NCBI RefSeq assembly: GCF_042656585.1
Contig: NZ_JBHSPG010000023.1
DNA: 64,000 nt
Source of the DNA: Thalassorhabdus alkalitolerans
GTDB lineage: Bacteria; Bacillota; Bacilli; Bacillales; Marinococcaceae
Reading direction: 5' to 3' (one strand)
Shown: positions 49,793-58,810 of the stretch, piece by piece
Layout of the letters: each line of letters opens with the position of its first letter
Position numbering within the stretch: position 1 is the first letter of the stretch
The notes under the pieces: generated by a model
Seen by the model: the letters and a program-made list of their open reading frames with translations, nothing else
Databases searched by the model: none
What the model was told of the DNA's origin: nothing
Program-made: the position numbers and the translations under genes

Positions 49793-51069
49793 GAATCATT
49801 AAAGTTACAGAAGAAGTAAGCCTGGCACGTGATGTGGATACAGGAAATGAAACGCAGCAGGCTTCAGTAGACAACATCCTCGCCCAAGTACGCGAAGAAG
49901 GGGATCAAGCACTAAAAAAACTGACAGAGCAGTTTGATGGGGCAGCCCTGGAAAATCTTCTTGTAACCAAGGAAGAAATGGATGATGCCTATAATGAGGT
50001 TGACGATGAGGTTCTGGAGGCGCTGAGACAGGCAGCTCTTAACATTCGTGAATTTCATGAAAGGCAGACGCGTCAGTCCTGGATGGTGACCAAGGAGGAC
50101 GGAACGATGCTCGGTCAGAAAATCATTCCTCTTGATTCTGTGGGCGTGTATGTTCCAGGAGGAAAAGCCTCTTACCCCTCCACGATTATGATGAACGTGA
50201 TTCCCGCCCAGGTCGCTGGTGTGGAAAACATCGTTATGACGTCCCCACCTGATAAAAACGGAAACCTTAACCCCGCGGTCCTTGTCACTGCAGCAGAACT
50301 TGGGGTCAAAACCATTGTGAAAGCCGGGGGGGCTCAGGCTGTCGCTGCTCTGGCCTATGGAACGGAAACCGTGCCGAAGGTTGATAAAATAGTAGGACCT
50401 GGCAATATCTTTGTGGCACTTGCGAAGCGTGCGGTATTTGGCCAGGTTGATATAGATATGATTGCAGGGCCCAGTGAAGTCGTCGTTCTTGCTGATGAAA
50501 GAGCACGCCCCGAGTATATAGCTGCCGATCTCCTTTCTCAGGCAGAACATGATGAAATGGCGTCAGCTGTTTTAGTCACACCTTCGGAAACACTTGCTCA
50601 AATGACAGCTTCAGAAATTGAGCGCCAGGTCAAGGAGCTGCCGAGAAAAGATATTGCGGAAGCCTCTATTAAAGATTACGGGGCTATCTATTTGACAGAG
50701 ACCATGGAAGAAGCGATAGCTGCAGTCAATAAGCTTGCTCCGGAGCATCTCGAAATTTTAACGTTAAACCCTCATGATCAGCTTGGAAAAATCAAGCATG
50801 CGGGTGCCATCTTTTTAGGACAGTACAGTCCTGAGCCAGTGGGCGATTATTTTGCCGGTCCGAACCACGTGCTTCCTACGAACGGGACAGCACGATTCTC
50901 AAGCCCATTAAATGTCGATGATTTCACCAAGAAATCGAGCATTATTTCATACAGTAAAGAAGCATTCCATAGAGATGCTGCCCATATTACGGCACTTGCT
51001 CGCCTGGAAGGGCTTGAAGCTCATGCAAGATCCATAGATATTCGAACGGAGGGGAAGAAAAGTGAGTGA
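49789..51069 (+). CDS. hisD: Histidinol dehydrogenase
   Basis: A 426-residue zinc enzyme that oxidises histidinol to histidine in two NAD-dependent steps, the last of the pathway. Typical blocks are 'VGVYVPGGKASYPST', 'AGPSEVVVLAD', 'SQAEHDEMASAVLVT' and 'YSPEPVGDYFAGPNHVLPT', which contain the zinc and substrate ligands. GTG start overlaps the hisG stop. It overlaps hisB by 8 bp. Confidence 0.98.
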   Translation: MRIIKVTEEVSLARDVDTGNETQQASVDNILAQVREEGDQALKKLTEQFDGAALENLLVTKEEMDDAYNEVDDEVLEALRQAALNIREFHERQTRQSWMVTKEDGTMLGQKIIPLDSVGVYVPGGKASYPSTIMMNVIPAQVAGVENIVMTSPPDKNGNLNPAVLVTAAELGVKTIVKAGGAQAVAALAYGTETVPKVDKIVGPGNIFVALAKRAVFGQVDIDMIAGPSEVVVLADERARPEYIAADLLSQAEHDEMASAVLVTPSETLAQMTASEIERQVKELPRKDIAEASIKDYGAIYLTETMEEAIAAVNKLAPEHLEILTLNPHDQLGKIKHAGAIFLGQYSPEPVGDYFAGPNHVLPTNGTARFSSPLNVDDFTKKSSIISYSKEAFHRDAAHITALARLEGLEAHARSIDIRTEGKKSE

Positions 51070-51652
51070 ACGCAGAGGTTCTATTGAACGCAACACCTAT
51101 GAAACACAAATCAAATTAGATTTTGAAGTGGATGGGGAAGGAAAAAGTGATATTGATACAGGCGTTCCTTTCATGACTCACATGCTGGAGCTTTTCACAA
51201 AGCACGGCCACTTTGATCTGACGGTAAAAGCAACAGGGGATACCGAGGTTGATGATCATCATACAACTGAAGACATTGGTATATGTCTCGGGCAGGTATT
51301 CAAGGAGGCCCTGGGTGATAAAAAAGGAATCCGCCGTTATGGAAACTCCTTTGTTCCAATGGATGAAACGCTTGCTCAAGTTGTGGTCGATTTAAGCAAC
51401 AGACCTCATCTTGAGTTTCGCGCTGATTTTCCCCAGGCAAAGGTAGGGACCTTTGATACGGAGCTCGTCCATGAATTTCTATGGAAGTTCGCTCTTGAAG
51501 CAAGAATGAACCTTCATGTAATCGTCCATTATGGTCATAATACTCATCATATGATTGAGGCAATTTTTAAAGCGATGGCAAGGGCCCTTGATGAGGCAAC
51601 CATGATTGACCCGCGGGTAAAGGGTGTTCCTTCCACAAAAGGCATGCTGTAA
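51062..51652 (+). CDS. hisB: Imidazoleglycerol-phosphate dehydratase
   Basis: A 196-residue monofunctional HisB that removes water from imidazole-glycerol phosphate. The two metal-binding motifs DDHHTTED and HHMIEAIFKA are intact. It overlaps hisD at its start; 70 bp separate it from hisH with no terminator. The phosphatase domain of enterobacterial HisB is absent, as in other Bacilli. Confidence 0.98.
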   Translation: MSERRGSIERNTYETQIKLDFEVDGEGKSDIDTGVPFMTHMLELFTKHGHFDLTVKATGDTEVDDHHTTEDIGICLGQVFKEALGDKKGIRRYGNSFVPMDETLAQVVVDLSNRPHLEFRADFPQAKVGTFDTELVHEFLWKFALEARMNLHVIVHYGHNTHHMIEAIFKAMARALDEATMIDPRVKGVPSTKGML

Positions 51653-51722
51653 AACAGTCAGGTGCGCTATAATTAGAAAATCAGGTCTGGAAAAAAGGTT
51701 TCCATAGAAAGGATGAAACAGC

Positions 51723-52367
51723 ATGATCGGTGTGATTGACTATGGAATGGGTAACTTGCACAGTGTGACAAAGGCAATGGAACGGCTCGAGCTTGAGTAT
51801 TTTTTATCAGAGGATATCCAGGAGCTGAAAAAAGCTGATGGCCTGATTCTTCCTGGGGTTGGATCCTTTAAAGACGCTATGACCATTCTGGAGGCGAAAG
51901 GCCAGGCAGGTTTTGTGAAGGAATGGGCAGAAGATGGGAAGCCTTTGCTGGGCATTTGTCTTGGCATGCAGTTATTATTTGAAGGAAGTGAAGAAAATGG
52001 GGAAACTGAAGGGCTTAATCTGCTGCCAGGCTATGTCCGTCGTTTTTCTGGTGTGATGGAGGATGGAACGAAGTATAAAGTGCCTCACATGGGCTGGAAT
52101 AACGTTTCCTTTCAGCAGCCGGATCACCCCCTTCTTCAATCGCTGAATACGGGCCATGTCTATTTTGTCCATTCTTATGTAGTAAGAACGGACGATGAAT
52201 CGGTGTTAATTGCAACGAGTGAATATGATGGACCGGTTCCTGCAGTAGTAGGCCGTGATAATGTCATGGGGACACAATTCCATCCTGAAAAAAGCAGTCA
52301 AATGGGGATGACTATTTTAAAAAATTTCGGGGCTTTAGTGGCTGGAAAGGTGAGCGCAAATGAGTAA
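51723..52367 (+). CDS. hisH: Imidazole glycerol phosphate synthase, glutaminase subunit
   Basis: A 214-residue class I glutamine amidotransferase that feeds ammonia to HisF. The nucleophile Cys79 is in LLGICLGMQ, and the His-Glu pair is in QFHPEKS. AGGATGAAACAGC precedes ATG. It overlaps hisA by 8 bp, as expected for a tightly coupled operon. Confidence 0.97.
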   Translation: MIGVIDYGMGNLHSVTKAMERLELEYFLSEDIQELKKADGLILPGVGSFKDAMTILEAKGQAGFVKEWAEDGKPLLGICLGMQLLFEGSEENGETEGLNLLPGYVRRFSGVMEDGTKYKVPHMGWNNVSFQQPDHPLLQSLNTGHVYFVHSYVVRTDDESVLIATSEYDGPVPAVVGRDNVMGTQFHPEKSSQMGMTILKNFGALVAGKVSANE

Positions 52368-53094
52368 GTTTATAATCTATCCAGCAATTGATATGCGCGG
52401 CGGCAAATGCGTGCGCCTGTTACAGGGAGATTATGAGAAAGAAACGGTATACGGAGATTCACCCTTTGATATGGCGAAGCGTTTTGCTGATTCAGGCGCT
52501 TCCTGGATACATATGGTAGACCTTGACGGGGCAAAAGAGAAGAAAAGAGTAAACGATAATCACGTGCTGGAGGTGGCCAAAAACCTTGATGTTAAGGTGC
52601 AGATCGGCGGCGGTATCCGCACAGAGGAAGACGTGGCGTACTATCTTGAACATGGTGTTGACCGGGTGATTCTTGGAAGTGTAGCGGTAAATAATCCTGA
52701 GTTTGCTCAGAAGATGCTTTCATTATACGGGGAAAGAGTAGCGATCGGACTCGATGCAAGAGATGGATATGTAGCCGTAAACGGCTGGCTGGAAACCTCG
52801 GAAGTAAAAGCGGTAGACCTGGGAAAAGAGCTTGCTTCCCAGGGCGCCGAAACGTTTATATTTACAGATATTTCAAAAGACGGAATGCTCTCCGGGCCCA
52901 ATGTTAAGGCGATAGCTGAGCTTGCTGAAGCAACAGGAAAAGAAGTAATCGCATCTGGAGGAGTCAGCAGCCTGGATGATATTAAAGAGCTTGCTGAGTA
53001 TAAAGAAAAGGGAATCGGCGGAGCCATTGTTGGGAAAGCATTGTATACAGGAAAGGTAGAGCTTGAAGATGCGGTTAGAGAGGTGGAGAAATAA
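52360..53094 (+). CDS. hisA: ProFAR isomerase
   Basis: A 244-residue TIM-barrel enzyme that opens the ribose ring of ProFAR (an Amadori rearrangement). The catalytic Asp11 is in PAIDMRGGKCVRL, and a second Asp is in GLDARDGYVAVNGW. Phosphate-binding GGGIRT and ASGGVSS turns are visible. Overlaps hisH and abuts hisF. Confidence 0.97.
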   Translation: MSKFIIYPAIDMRGGKCVRLLQGDYEKETVYGDSPFDMAKRFADSGASWIHMVDLDGAKEKKRVNDNHVLEVAKNLDVKVQIGGGIRTEEDVAYYLEHGVDRVILGSVAVNNPEFAQKMLSLYGERVAIGLDARDGYVAVNGWLETSEVKAVDLGKELASQGAETFIFTDISKDGMLSGPNVKAIAELAEATGKEVIASGGVSSLDDIKELAEYKEKGIGGAIVGKALYTGKVELEDAVREVEK

Positions 53095-53852
53095 TGCTCA
53101 CAAAACGAATCGTTCCCTGCCTTGATGTGAAGGAAGGACGGGTTGTAAAGGGTGTGCAGTTTGTTGACCTCCGTGATGCCGGCGACCCGGTTGAGCTGGC
53201 TGCCTTTTATGATGAGCAGGGCGCCGATGAACTTGTTTTTCTTGATATATCAGCCTCTCATGAAGGTAGAAAAACAATGGTAGAAGTAGTCAAAGAAGTG
53301 GCCGGGAAATTGGCCATTCCTTTTACAGTCGGCGGCGGCATTAACTCTCTTGAGGATATGAAAATCATTTTGCGTGCAGGAGCAGATAAAGTTTCTCTGA
53401 ACACAGCAGCTGTCAACCGTCCTGAGCTGATCACAGAGGGAGCAGCTTACTTTGGTTCTCAGTGTATTGTAGTGGCTATCGATGCGAAATACGATGAGGA
53501 ACTTGGATCATGGCGCATTTATACTCACGGCGGCCGCACCCCGACAGACTGGGAAGTAAAAGACTGGGCTCGGGAAGTAGTGAAACGAGGAGCGGGAGAA
53601 ATTCTTTTAACGAGTATGGATGAAGATGGTTCGAAAGCAGGGTTTGACCTTCCTCTGACGGAAGCTGTTAATGAGGTGGTTTCCGTGCCAGTTATTGCTT
53701 CTGGTGGAGCCGGTGCAAAGGAACACTTTGTCGATGTGTTCGAAAAAGCAAAAGCGGATGCTGCTTTGGCTGCTTCTATTTTTCATTATAAAGAAACTTC
53801 AGTAGAAGAAGTGAAACATCATTTGCGTGAAAAAGGAGTGGAAGTCCGTTGA
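53094..53852 (+). CDS. hisF: Imidazole glycerol phosphate synthase, cyclase subunit
   Basis: A 252-residue TIM barrel that closes the imidazole ring using ammonia from HisH and releases AICAR. Catalytic Asp11 (PCLDVKEGRVVKG) and Asp130 (VVAIDAK) are both at their standard positions. Its ATG overlaps the hisA stop, and the hisI GTG/TTG region overlaps its end by 4 bp. Confidence 0.98.
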   Translation: MLTKRIVPCLDVKEGRVVKGVQFVDLRDAGDPVELAAFYDEQGADELVFLDISASHEGRKTMVEVVKEVAGKLAIPFTVGGGINSLEDMKIILRAGADKVSLNTAAVNRPELITEGAAYFGSQCIVVAIDAKYDEELGSWRIYTHGGRTPTDWEVKDWAREVVKRGAGEILLTSMDEDGSKAGFDLPLTEAVNEVVSVPVIASGGAGAKEHFVDVFEKAKADAALAASIFHYKETSVEEVKHHLREKGVEVR

Positions 53853-54475
53853 ACCTGGAAGAACTATCATTTGATGAAAAGGGCCTTATCCCTGCCATTG
53901 TTCAAGACGCTGTCTCAAAAGAGGTTTTGACGCTGGCTTATATGAATAAAGAGTCTCTTGAAAAGTCCATTGAAACAAAAGAAACATGGTTTTACAGCCG
54001 CTCCCGCCAGGAGCTGTGGCATAAAGGGGAAACGTCAGGGAACACACAAACGATAGAGGACATCAGGTTTGACTGTGATCAGGATGCCCTGGTGGTTCTC
54101 GTCCATCCTAAGGGGCGGGCCTGCCATAAAGGCAGCTACAGCTGTTTTGCAGATTCCCTGCTGGATAAGGAAGTACCAGAGAAGGCCTCGGAACGCTTTG
54201 CAATCATCAACCAGCTTGAAGAAACCATTGCCAGGCGTGAAGCCGAAATGCCGGAGGGGGCCTACACCACCTATTTGTTTACTGAAGGTGTGGATAAAAT
54301 CCTCAAAAAGGTTGGTGAAGAAGCAAGTGAAGTGATCATTGCTTCAAAAAACCGAGATGCCGAAGAACTTAGCATGGAAGCAGCAGATCTTTTGTATCAT
54401 ACGCTCGTGCTGTTCCGTGAACAGAAGCTTCCGATAGACAGTGTTCTCGATGTGCTTAAAAACCGCCATGGCTAA
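53849..54475 (+). CDS. hisI: Bifunctional PRA-CH / PRA-PH (HisIE)
   Basis: A 208-residue fusion of phosphoribosyl-AMP cyclohydrolase (about 1-110; metal ligands in 'RFDCDQDALVV' and 'GRACHKGSYSCF') and phosphoribosyl-ATP pyrophosphatase (about 120-205; 'KKVGEEASEVIIASKN' and 'AADLLYHTLVLF'). It does steps two and three of the pathway. Last gene of the operon. hisC is not here; in Bacilli it usually lies with the aromatic genes. Confidence 0.97.
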   Translation: MNLEELSFDEKGLIPAIVQDAVSKEVLTLAYMNKESLEKSIETKETWFYSRSRQELWHKGETSGNTQTIEDIRFDCDQDALVVLVHPKGRACHKGSYSCFADSLLDKEVPEKASERFAIINQLEETIARREAEMPEGAYTTYLFTEGVDKILKKVGEEASEVIIASKNRDAEELSMEAADLLYHTLVLFREQKLPIDSVLDVLKNRHG

Positions 54476-54534
54476 AGTATTCATCAATGAAAGAAGCCAT
54501 GGAAAAGAATCATGGACATAAATAAATAACTGTT

Positions 54535-54573
54535 AAAAAAAGGGGTGGACCAATCGTCTATCCCTCTTTTTTG
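54535..54573 (+). terminator. Terminator of the his operon
   Basis: AAAAAGGGgTGGA..TCTATCCCTcTTTTTT hairpin 60 bp after hisI. Confidence 0.85.
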
Positions 54574-54575
54574 GG

Positions 54576-54604
54576 TTGACAGAAAATGCTATACTTGATA
54601 CATT
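54576..54604 (+). promoter_or_regulatory. Sigma-A promoter of yvcD
   Basis: A consensus TTGACA (54576-54581), 17 bases, TACATT (54599-54604). Confidence 0.65.
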
Positions 54605-54637
54605 GCATTTTTTGTGGACGGAGGTCATAAAAGTCGC

Positions 54638-55696
54638 ATGAAATTATCATCAGAGACGAAGGGACAAGTAATCCCTTTTATACAAAACGGGGAATACTTC
54701 TTTAAAAAAGGAGTAGGAGCCTATCAAAAGAAAGAGCTTAACCGGGCTGTGAAATATTTGCGCCGTGCAATAGATATAAATCCAAAAGAAGCTGTTTTTC
54801 AATGTCAGCTTGCTGCTATTTTAGCAGATCTAGGAAGGTACGAAGAGTCAAATGACCTTCTTTTACACGTTCTTGACCATGTGGATTCAACGATGTATGA
54901 CAGCTACTTCTTTTTGGCAAACAATTATGCATACCAGGGATTGTTTGAGAAAGCCAGGGAAGCAGCAACGAGTTATCTTCAATTTTGCTCCGAGGGAGAT
55001 TTTGCAGAGGATGCAAGAGATCTTTTAGAGCTTCTTAAGCTTGACCATGATCAAGGAGAATCCCAGGAACGGGACGGAATTGAAGATGAATTGATTTTAA
55101 GTTACGAAAAAGCGTGCCGTTATATGAAGGATGGGCATTATAATAAAGCAGAGGAGCTGCTGGAAAATATTATTACGGATTACCCTTCCTTTCGCTCCGC
55201 CTATAGTCAGCTGGCCTATGTTCTTCATTTAAAAGGTTATTCCGAAGAGGCACTTGCTTTCACAAAGGACCTGTTGGAAGAAGAGCAGTATCTTCCTGCA
55301 ATCTGCCAGCTTGCCCTTCTTTATTATGATATGGGACGTAAAGAAGAATCAAAGGAAGTAGCTGATTTGTTAAAGCAGGTTGTACCTATGGATAGAGATC
55401 ATATTTATCGCCTTGGGGCCACTTTTTGTCACCTTGCTGAGTATGAAGAAGGGTACCGCTGGTTTAAGCACCTGGGAAAAAGGTTCGCTCCCGATCATGA
55501 GGATTACTTCTTTAAGTATGGGGTGACGGCGTATCAAATAGGGAAAGAATCCTTAGCAAAAAAGATGTGGGAACAAGCTGACCATATGGGGCATCAGGCT
55601 GCCGCAGACCTTTTGGAAAAGATGAAGGACGGGATTTTGTCCAAAGGGGACGCCCGTTGTGATTTATATATGGATCCAGGAATTTCTCTTCGCTAA
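54638..55696 (+). CDS. yvcD: Tetratricopeptide-repeat protein YvcD
   Basis: A 352-residue soluble protein made of TPR helices, for instance about 28-62 ('AYQKKELNRAVKYLRRAIDINPKEA'), about 150-185 ('MKDGHYNKAEELLENIITDYP') and further units to 330. Such proteins are scaffolds for protein contacts; the partner is unknown. It sits between hisI and trxB, as yvcD does in B. subtilis. GGAGG at 54619-54623 is rather far (13 bases) from ATG 54638; a GTG at 54614 would place the site inside the gene. Confidence 0.88.
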   Translation: MKLSSETKGQVIPFIQNGEYFFKKGVGAYQKKELNRAVKYLRRAIDINPKEAVFQCQLAAILADLGRYEESNDLLLHVLDHVDSTMYDSYFFLANNYAYQGLFEKAREAATSYLQFCSEGDFAEDARDLLELLKLDHDQGESQERDGIEDELILSYEKACRYMKDGHYNKAEELLENIITDYPSFRSAYSQLAYVLHLKGYSEEALAFTKDLLEEEQYLPAICQLALLYYDMGRKEESKEVADLLKQVVPMDRDHIYRLGATFCHLAEYEEGYRWFKHLGKRFAPDHEDYFFKYGVTAYQIGKESLAKKMWEQADHMGHQAAADLLEKMKDGILSKGDARCDLYMDPGISLR

Positions 55697-55820
55697 CAAA
55701 GCGTGAGCAGATTAATGGACTTCCTTTTAACCTTTTCGTAGGATAGGATTTGTAACCAGCAGATAAAATAATGAGAGATCATCGAGTTATAAATGTACGG
55801 ATGAAAAGGAGAGAATCGGT

Positions 55821-56768
55821 ATGACGGAAGAAAAGATTTATGATGTAATTATTGCAGGTGCCGGCCCCGCAGGGATGACAGCAGCTGTCTATACGTCACG
55901 TGCCGAGATGAGTACGTTAATGCTTGAGCGCGGCGTCCCTGGGGGCCAGATGGCTAACACGGAGGACGTGGAAAATTATCCTGGGTTTGGTCATATTCTA
56001 GGTCCGGACCTTTCAAACAAGATGTTTGAGCATGCCAGAAAATTTGGTGCTGAATATGCTTATGGCGATGTCAAAGAAATCATTGACGGCAAAGAATATA
56101 AGATCGTAAAAGCAGGAAATAAAGAATATAAAGCCCGCTCTGTCATTGTGGGAACCGGGGCTGAATATAAACAGCTTGGAGTGCCCGGCGAGAAAGAACT
56201 GGGAGGCCGCGGCGTTTCCTACTGTGCTGTCTGTGACGGAGCATTTTTCCGAGGTAAAGAAATTGTTGTAGTCGGCGGAGGAGACTCTGCTGTAGAGGAA
56301 GCCGTGTATTTAACACGTTTTGCTTCAAAAGTAACAGTTGTTCACCGCCGTGACCAGCTTCGTGCCCAGAAGATTCTTCAGCAGCGTGCCTTTATTAACG
56401 AAAAGATAGATTTTAAATGGAATCACATTGTGAAAGAGATCAATGATAATAACGGCAAGGTAGGCAGTGTAACGCTCACAAACCTTGAATCCGGTGAGGA
56501 TTACGAATTTAAAACGGATGGTGCGTTCATTTATATCGGTATGCTGCCACTGAACAACGCGGTAAAAGAGCTTGGTATAACCAATGAAGAAGGGTATATT
56601 GAGACAAATGAGGAAATGGAAACAAAAATCCCTGGTATCTTTGCTGCCGGAGATATTCGTGAAAAGTCTCTTCGCCAAATTGTAACCGCGACAGGTGACG
56701 GCTCTATAGCTGCACAAACTGCTCAGCATTATGTAGAGCAGCTAAAAGAAACCGTCAAAGCGAACTAA
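55821..56768 (+). CDS. trxB: Thioredoxin reductase
   Basis: A 315-residue FAD enzyme that reduces thioredoxin with NADPH. FAD loop GAGPAGMTA (13-21), redox pair Cys135-x-x-Cys138 in SYCAVCDG, NADPH loop VVGGGDSAVEEA, and the C-terminal FAD motif 'GIFAAGDIREKSLRQIVTATGDGSIAA' are present. AAAGGAGAG precedes ATG. Cytosolic, essential in Bacillus. No Spx element could be assigned. Confidence 0.98.
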   Translation: MTEEKIYDVIIAGAGPAGMTAAVYTSRAEMSTLMLERGVPGGQMANTEDVENYPGFGHILGPDLSNKMFEHARKFGAEYAYGDVKEIIDGKEYKIVKAGNKEYKARSVIVGTGAEYKQLGVPGEKELGGRGVSYCAVCDGAFFRGKEIVVVGGGDSAVEEAVYLTRFASKVTVVHRRDQLRAQKILQQRAFINEKIDFKWNHIVKEINDNNGKVGSVTLTNLESGEDYEFKTDGAFIYIGMLPLNNAVKELGITNEEGYIETNEEMETKIPGIFAAGDIREKSLRQIVTATGDGSIAAQTAQHYVEQLKETVKAN

Positions 56769-56817
56769 AAGGCTAAAGAAGAAACTTTACCTTTTCGTAA
56801 GCCTGTCTTAACGATTT

Positions 56818-56834
56818 TGTAACAAATTTGAAAC
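56818..56834 (+). promoter_or_regulatory. WalR-box-like sequence
   Basis: TGTAAC-AAATT-TGAAAC fits the WalR consensus TGTWAH-N5-TGTWAH with one mismatch. cwlO, normally found here, is a WalR target, so this may be a remnant of its regulatory region. Confidence 0.35.
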
Positions 56835-56887
56835 ATTAAAAGGGTAAGATAAGAATAAGTAATTGACCCCCTTTTATAAATCTTTGT

Positions 56888-56919
56888 GAGTACAGGTTTT
56901 CAGCCTGTGCTCTTTTTTT
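56888..56919 (+). terminator. Terminator in the trxB-yvcI gap
   Basis: GAGtACAGG-ttttcag-CCTGTgCTC followed by a T8 run. It probably ends the trxB transcript. Confidence 0.88.
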
Positions 56920-56947
56920 GTCCAAATGACAGAAAAGAGGAGCGGTT

Positions 56948-57214
56948 GTGATTGGTAAATGTATGGGCAGAGGAGTACCAAGGTGGTTAGACATTTCTGG
57001 AATGCTAATATCTACGTTAATCGGCGATTTTGACTTTCATTCCAACTGGAATTCTCAGAGGGACCAGACGGGAAAGCAAGAGCCGAAGCGTGGTCTTCTT
57101 TTAGAATCCGCCCGACTTGTCACTTTGTTGCTGAACATGTTCTTTCACGTTATGAAATATGTAGTTCAAATTGGGAAAGCTTTTGAGACAGGGCTCTCTT
57201 TTTCATTCTTATAA
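56948..57214 (+). CDS. Doubtful 88-residue open frame
   Basis: GTG 56948 follows AAGAGGAG by six bases, and the frame runs 88 codons. The product has two weak hydrophobic stretches, matches no family I know and has unremarkable codon use. It may be a chance frame or the relic of a gene replaced in this spot. Confidence 0.25.
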   Translation: MIGKCMGRGVPRWLDISGMLISTLIGDFDFHSNWNSQRDQTGKQEPKRGLLLESARLVTLLLNMFFHVMKYVVQIGKAFETGLSFSFL

Positions 57215-57397
57215 GCTTATTTCTGGAACGTATGAATTCCTTTCACCGTGAAAGGTTGAGAGGAACGATGAATAGAATGAAAAGAGAGAGGAATTAGTAA
57301 GGGTGTTAAAAATGCTCACTTAATTGTTGGTTTCTTTGCATTGTGGGGAACCTGGAATAATTGTATACTTGAAGGGTAGTTACGTGAGGTGATGAGC

Positions 57398-57880
57398 ATG
57401 CAACGGGTTACAAACTGTGTGTTAAAAGACGGCAGCCAAGTGCTGATGCTTCAAAAGCCGAGAAGGGGCTGGTGGGTAGTCCCTGGCGGCAAAATGGAAA
57501 CCGGAGAGTCAACAAGAGAAACAGCAATAAGAGAATTTAGAGAAGAGACAGGGCTACATATCAAAAACCCTGCAATCAAAGGGATCTTTACGATCCTTAT
57601 AATAGATGAAGATGATGAGTTACTATCCGAATGGATGATGTTTACTTTCCTGGCAACAGAATTTGAGGGAGAGATGCTGGGGAAATCGCCAGAAGGGAAG
57701 CTCGCATGGAAGGAAAAAGATGAGATTCTAACACTCCCTATGGCTCCCGGCGATCGGTATATTTTTGAACATATACTCAATAATGAAGATGTTTTATATG
57801 GCACCTTTCGGTACACGCCTCAGTTTAAGCTGCTTTCTTATCGCTTGCAAAGTGATTCGAACCCAAAAGAGAGCAGCTAG
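57398..57880 (+). CDS. yvcI: Nudix hydrolase YvcI
   Basis: A 160-residue 8-oxo-dGTPase-like Nudix protein. The Nudix box is complete: GGKMETGESTRETAIREF followed by REETGL. The N terminus 'QRVTNCVLKDGSQVLMLQKPRRGWWVVPGG' and the end 'GTFRYTPQFKLLSYRL' follow B. subtilis YvcI closely. It cleaves a nucleoside diphosphate linked to another group; the natural substrate is unknown. ATG 57398, seven bases after GAGGTGA, is preferred to GTG 57389. First gene of the yvcI-rapZ-yvcK-whiA-crh operon. Confidence 0.93.
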   Translation: MQRVTNCVLKDGSQVLMLQKPRRGWWVVPGGKMETGESTRETAIREFREETGLHIKNPAIKGIFTILIIDEDDELLSEWMMFTFLATEFEGEMLGKSPEGKLAWKEKDEILTLPMAPGDRYIFEHILNNEDVLYGTFRYTPQFKLLSYRLQSDSNPKESS

Positions 57881-57919
57881 CAGGGTGTTGGTAAGGAGCA
57901 GGAGAGGGGGAGAAGCATA

Positions 57920-58810
57920 GTGAAGGAGAAAAAAGAAGATATTCAAGTAGTGATTATTACAGGAATGTCTGGTGCGGGAAAGACTGTGGCGGTACAGAGC
58001 TTTGAAGATCTTGGCTACTTCTGTATTGATAATCTGCCTCCCGCGTTAATCCCGAAATTTATCGATCTGATTGAAAGCTCAGGAGGCACCATGAACAAGG
58101 TTGCGCTGGTCATTGATCTGAGAGCTCGGGATTTCTTTGATCATTTGCTTGACGCTATTGATAAGTTGAACGAAAAGCCTAACTTGAATCCCCATATTTT
58201 ATTCCTCGATGCTAAAGATAATACTCTTGTCCAGCGCTATAAGGAAACGAGAAGATCGCATCCTCTGGCTCCAAAAGGACTGCCCCTTGAAGGCATTAAA
58301 AATGAAAGACAAATGCTTGAAGAATTAAAAGGCCGGGCACGCCAGATTATTGATACGAATGATTTAAAGCCCAGAGAGCTGCGGGAAAAGATCATTGACT
58401 CTTTTTCAACTCCTGAGAACCACCCTTTTACTGTAAACTTTATGTCTTTTGGGTTTAAGTACGGAGTCCCTATAGACGCAGACCTGGTATTTGATGTGAG
58501 ATTTTTGCCCAATCCTCACTATATTGATCAACTGCGTCCTAAAACGGGACTTCAGGAGGAAGTATCTTCCTATGTGTTAAAATGGAAAGAAACAAAGGAT
58601 TTTCTCCAAAAGCTGACAGATCTCTTAGAATATATGATTCCCCAATATAAGCGGGAAGGGAAAAGCCAGGTTGTCATCAGTATCGGCTGTACAGGAGGCA
58701 AACACCGTTCAGTCACACTTGCTGAGCATTTGGCGGCACACTTTGGGAATGACTATGTGGTGCGGAGCAGCCATAGGGATATAGAAAAAAGAAAGGAAAG
58801 TACGTTGTGA
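57920..58810 (+). CDS. rapZ: RNase adapter / nucleotide-binding protein RapZ (YvcJ)
   Basis: A 296-residue P-loop protein with Walker A GMSGAGKT (15-22) and the C-terminal domain motif 'VVISIGCTGGKHRSVTLAEHLA'. In enteric bacteria RapZ senses glucosamine-6-phosphate and steers small-RNA decay; in B. subtilis YvcJ binds and hydrolyses GTP and affects competence. The Gram-positive RNA role is unproven. GTG start behind GAGAGGGGGAG; overlaps yvcK by 4 bp. Confidence 0.96.
   Translation: MKEKKEDIQVVIITGMSGAGKTVAVQSFEDLGYFCIDNLPPALIPKFIDLIESSGGTMNKVALVIDLRARDFFDHLLDAIDKLNEKPNLNPHILFLDAKDNTLVQRYKETRRSHPLAPKGLPLEGIKNERQMLEELKGRARQIIDTNDLKPRELREKIIDSFSTPENHPFTVNFMSFGFKYGVPIDADLVFDVRFLPNPHYIDQLRPKTGLQEEVSSYVLKWKETKDFLQKLTDLLEYMIPQYKREGKSQVVISIGCTGGKHRSVTLAEHLAAHFGNDYVVRSSHRDIEKRKESTL

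Larger units (their letters stand above)
56769..57397. other. 620-bp gap between trxB and yvcI
   Basis: In B. subtilis this place holds cwlO. Here there is a WalR-like box (56818-56834), a terminator (56888-56919) shortly after it, and a doubtful open frame at 56948-57214. The rest shows no definite signals. Confidence 0.5.
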
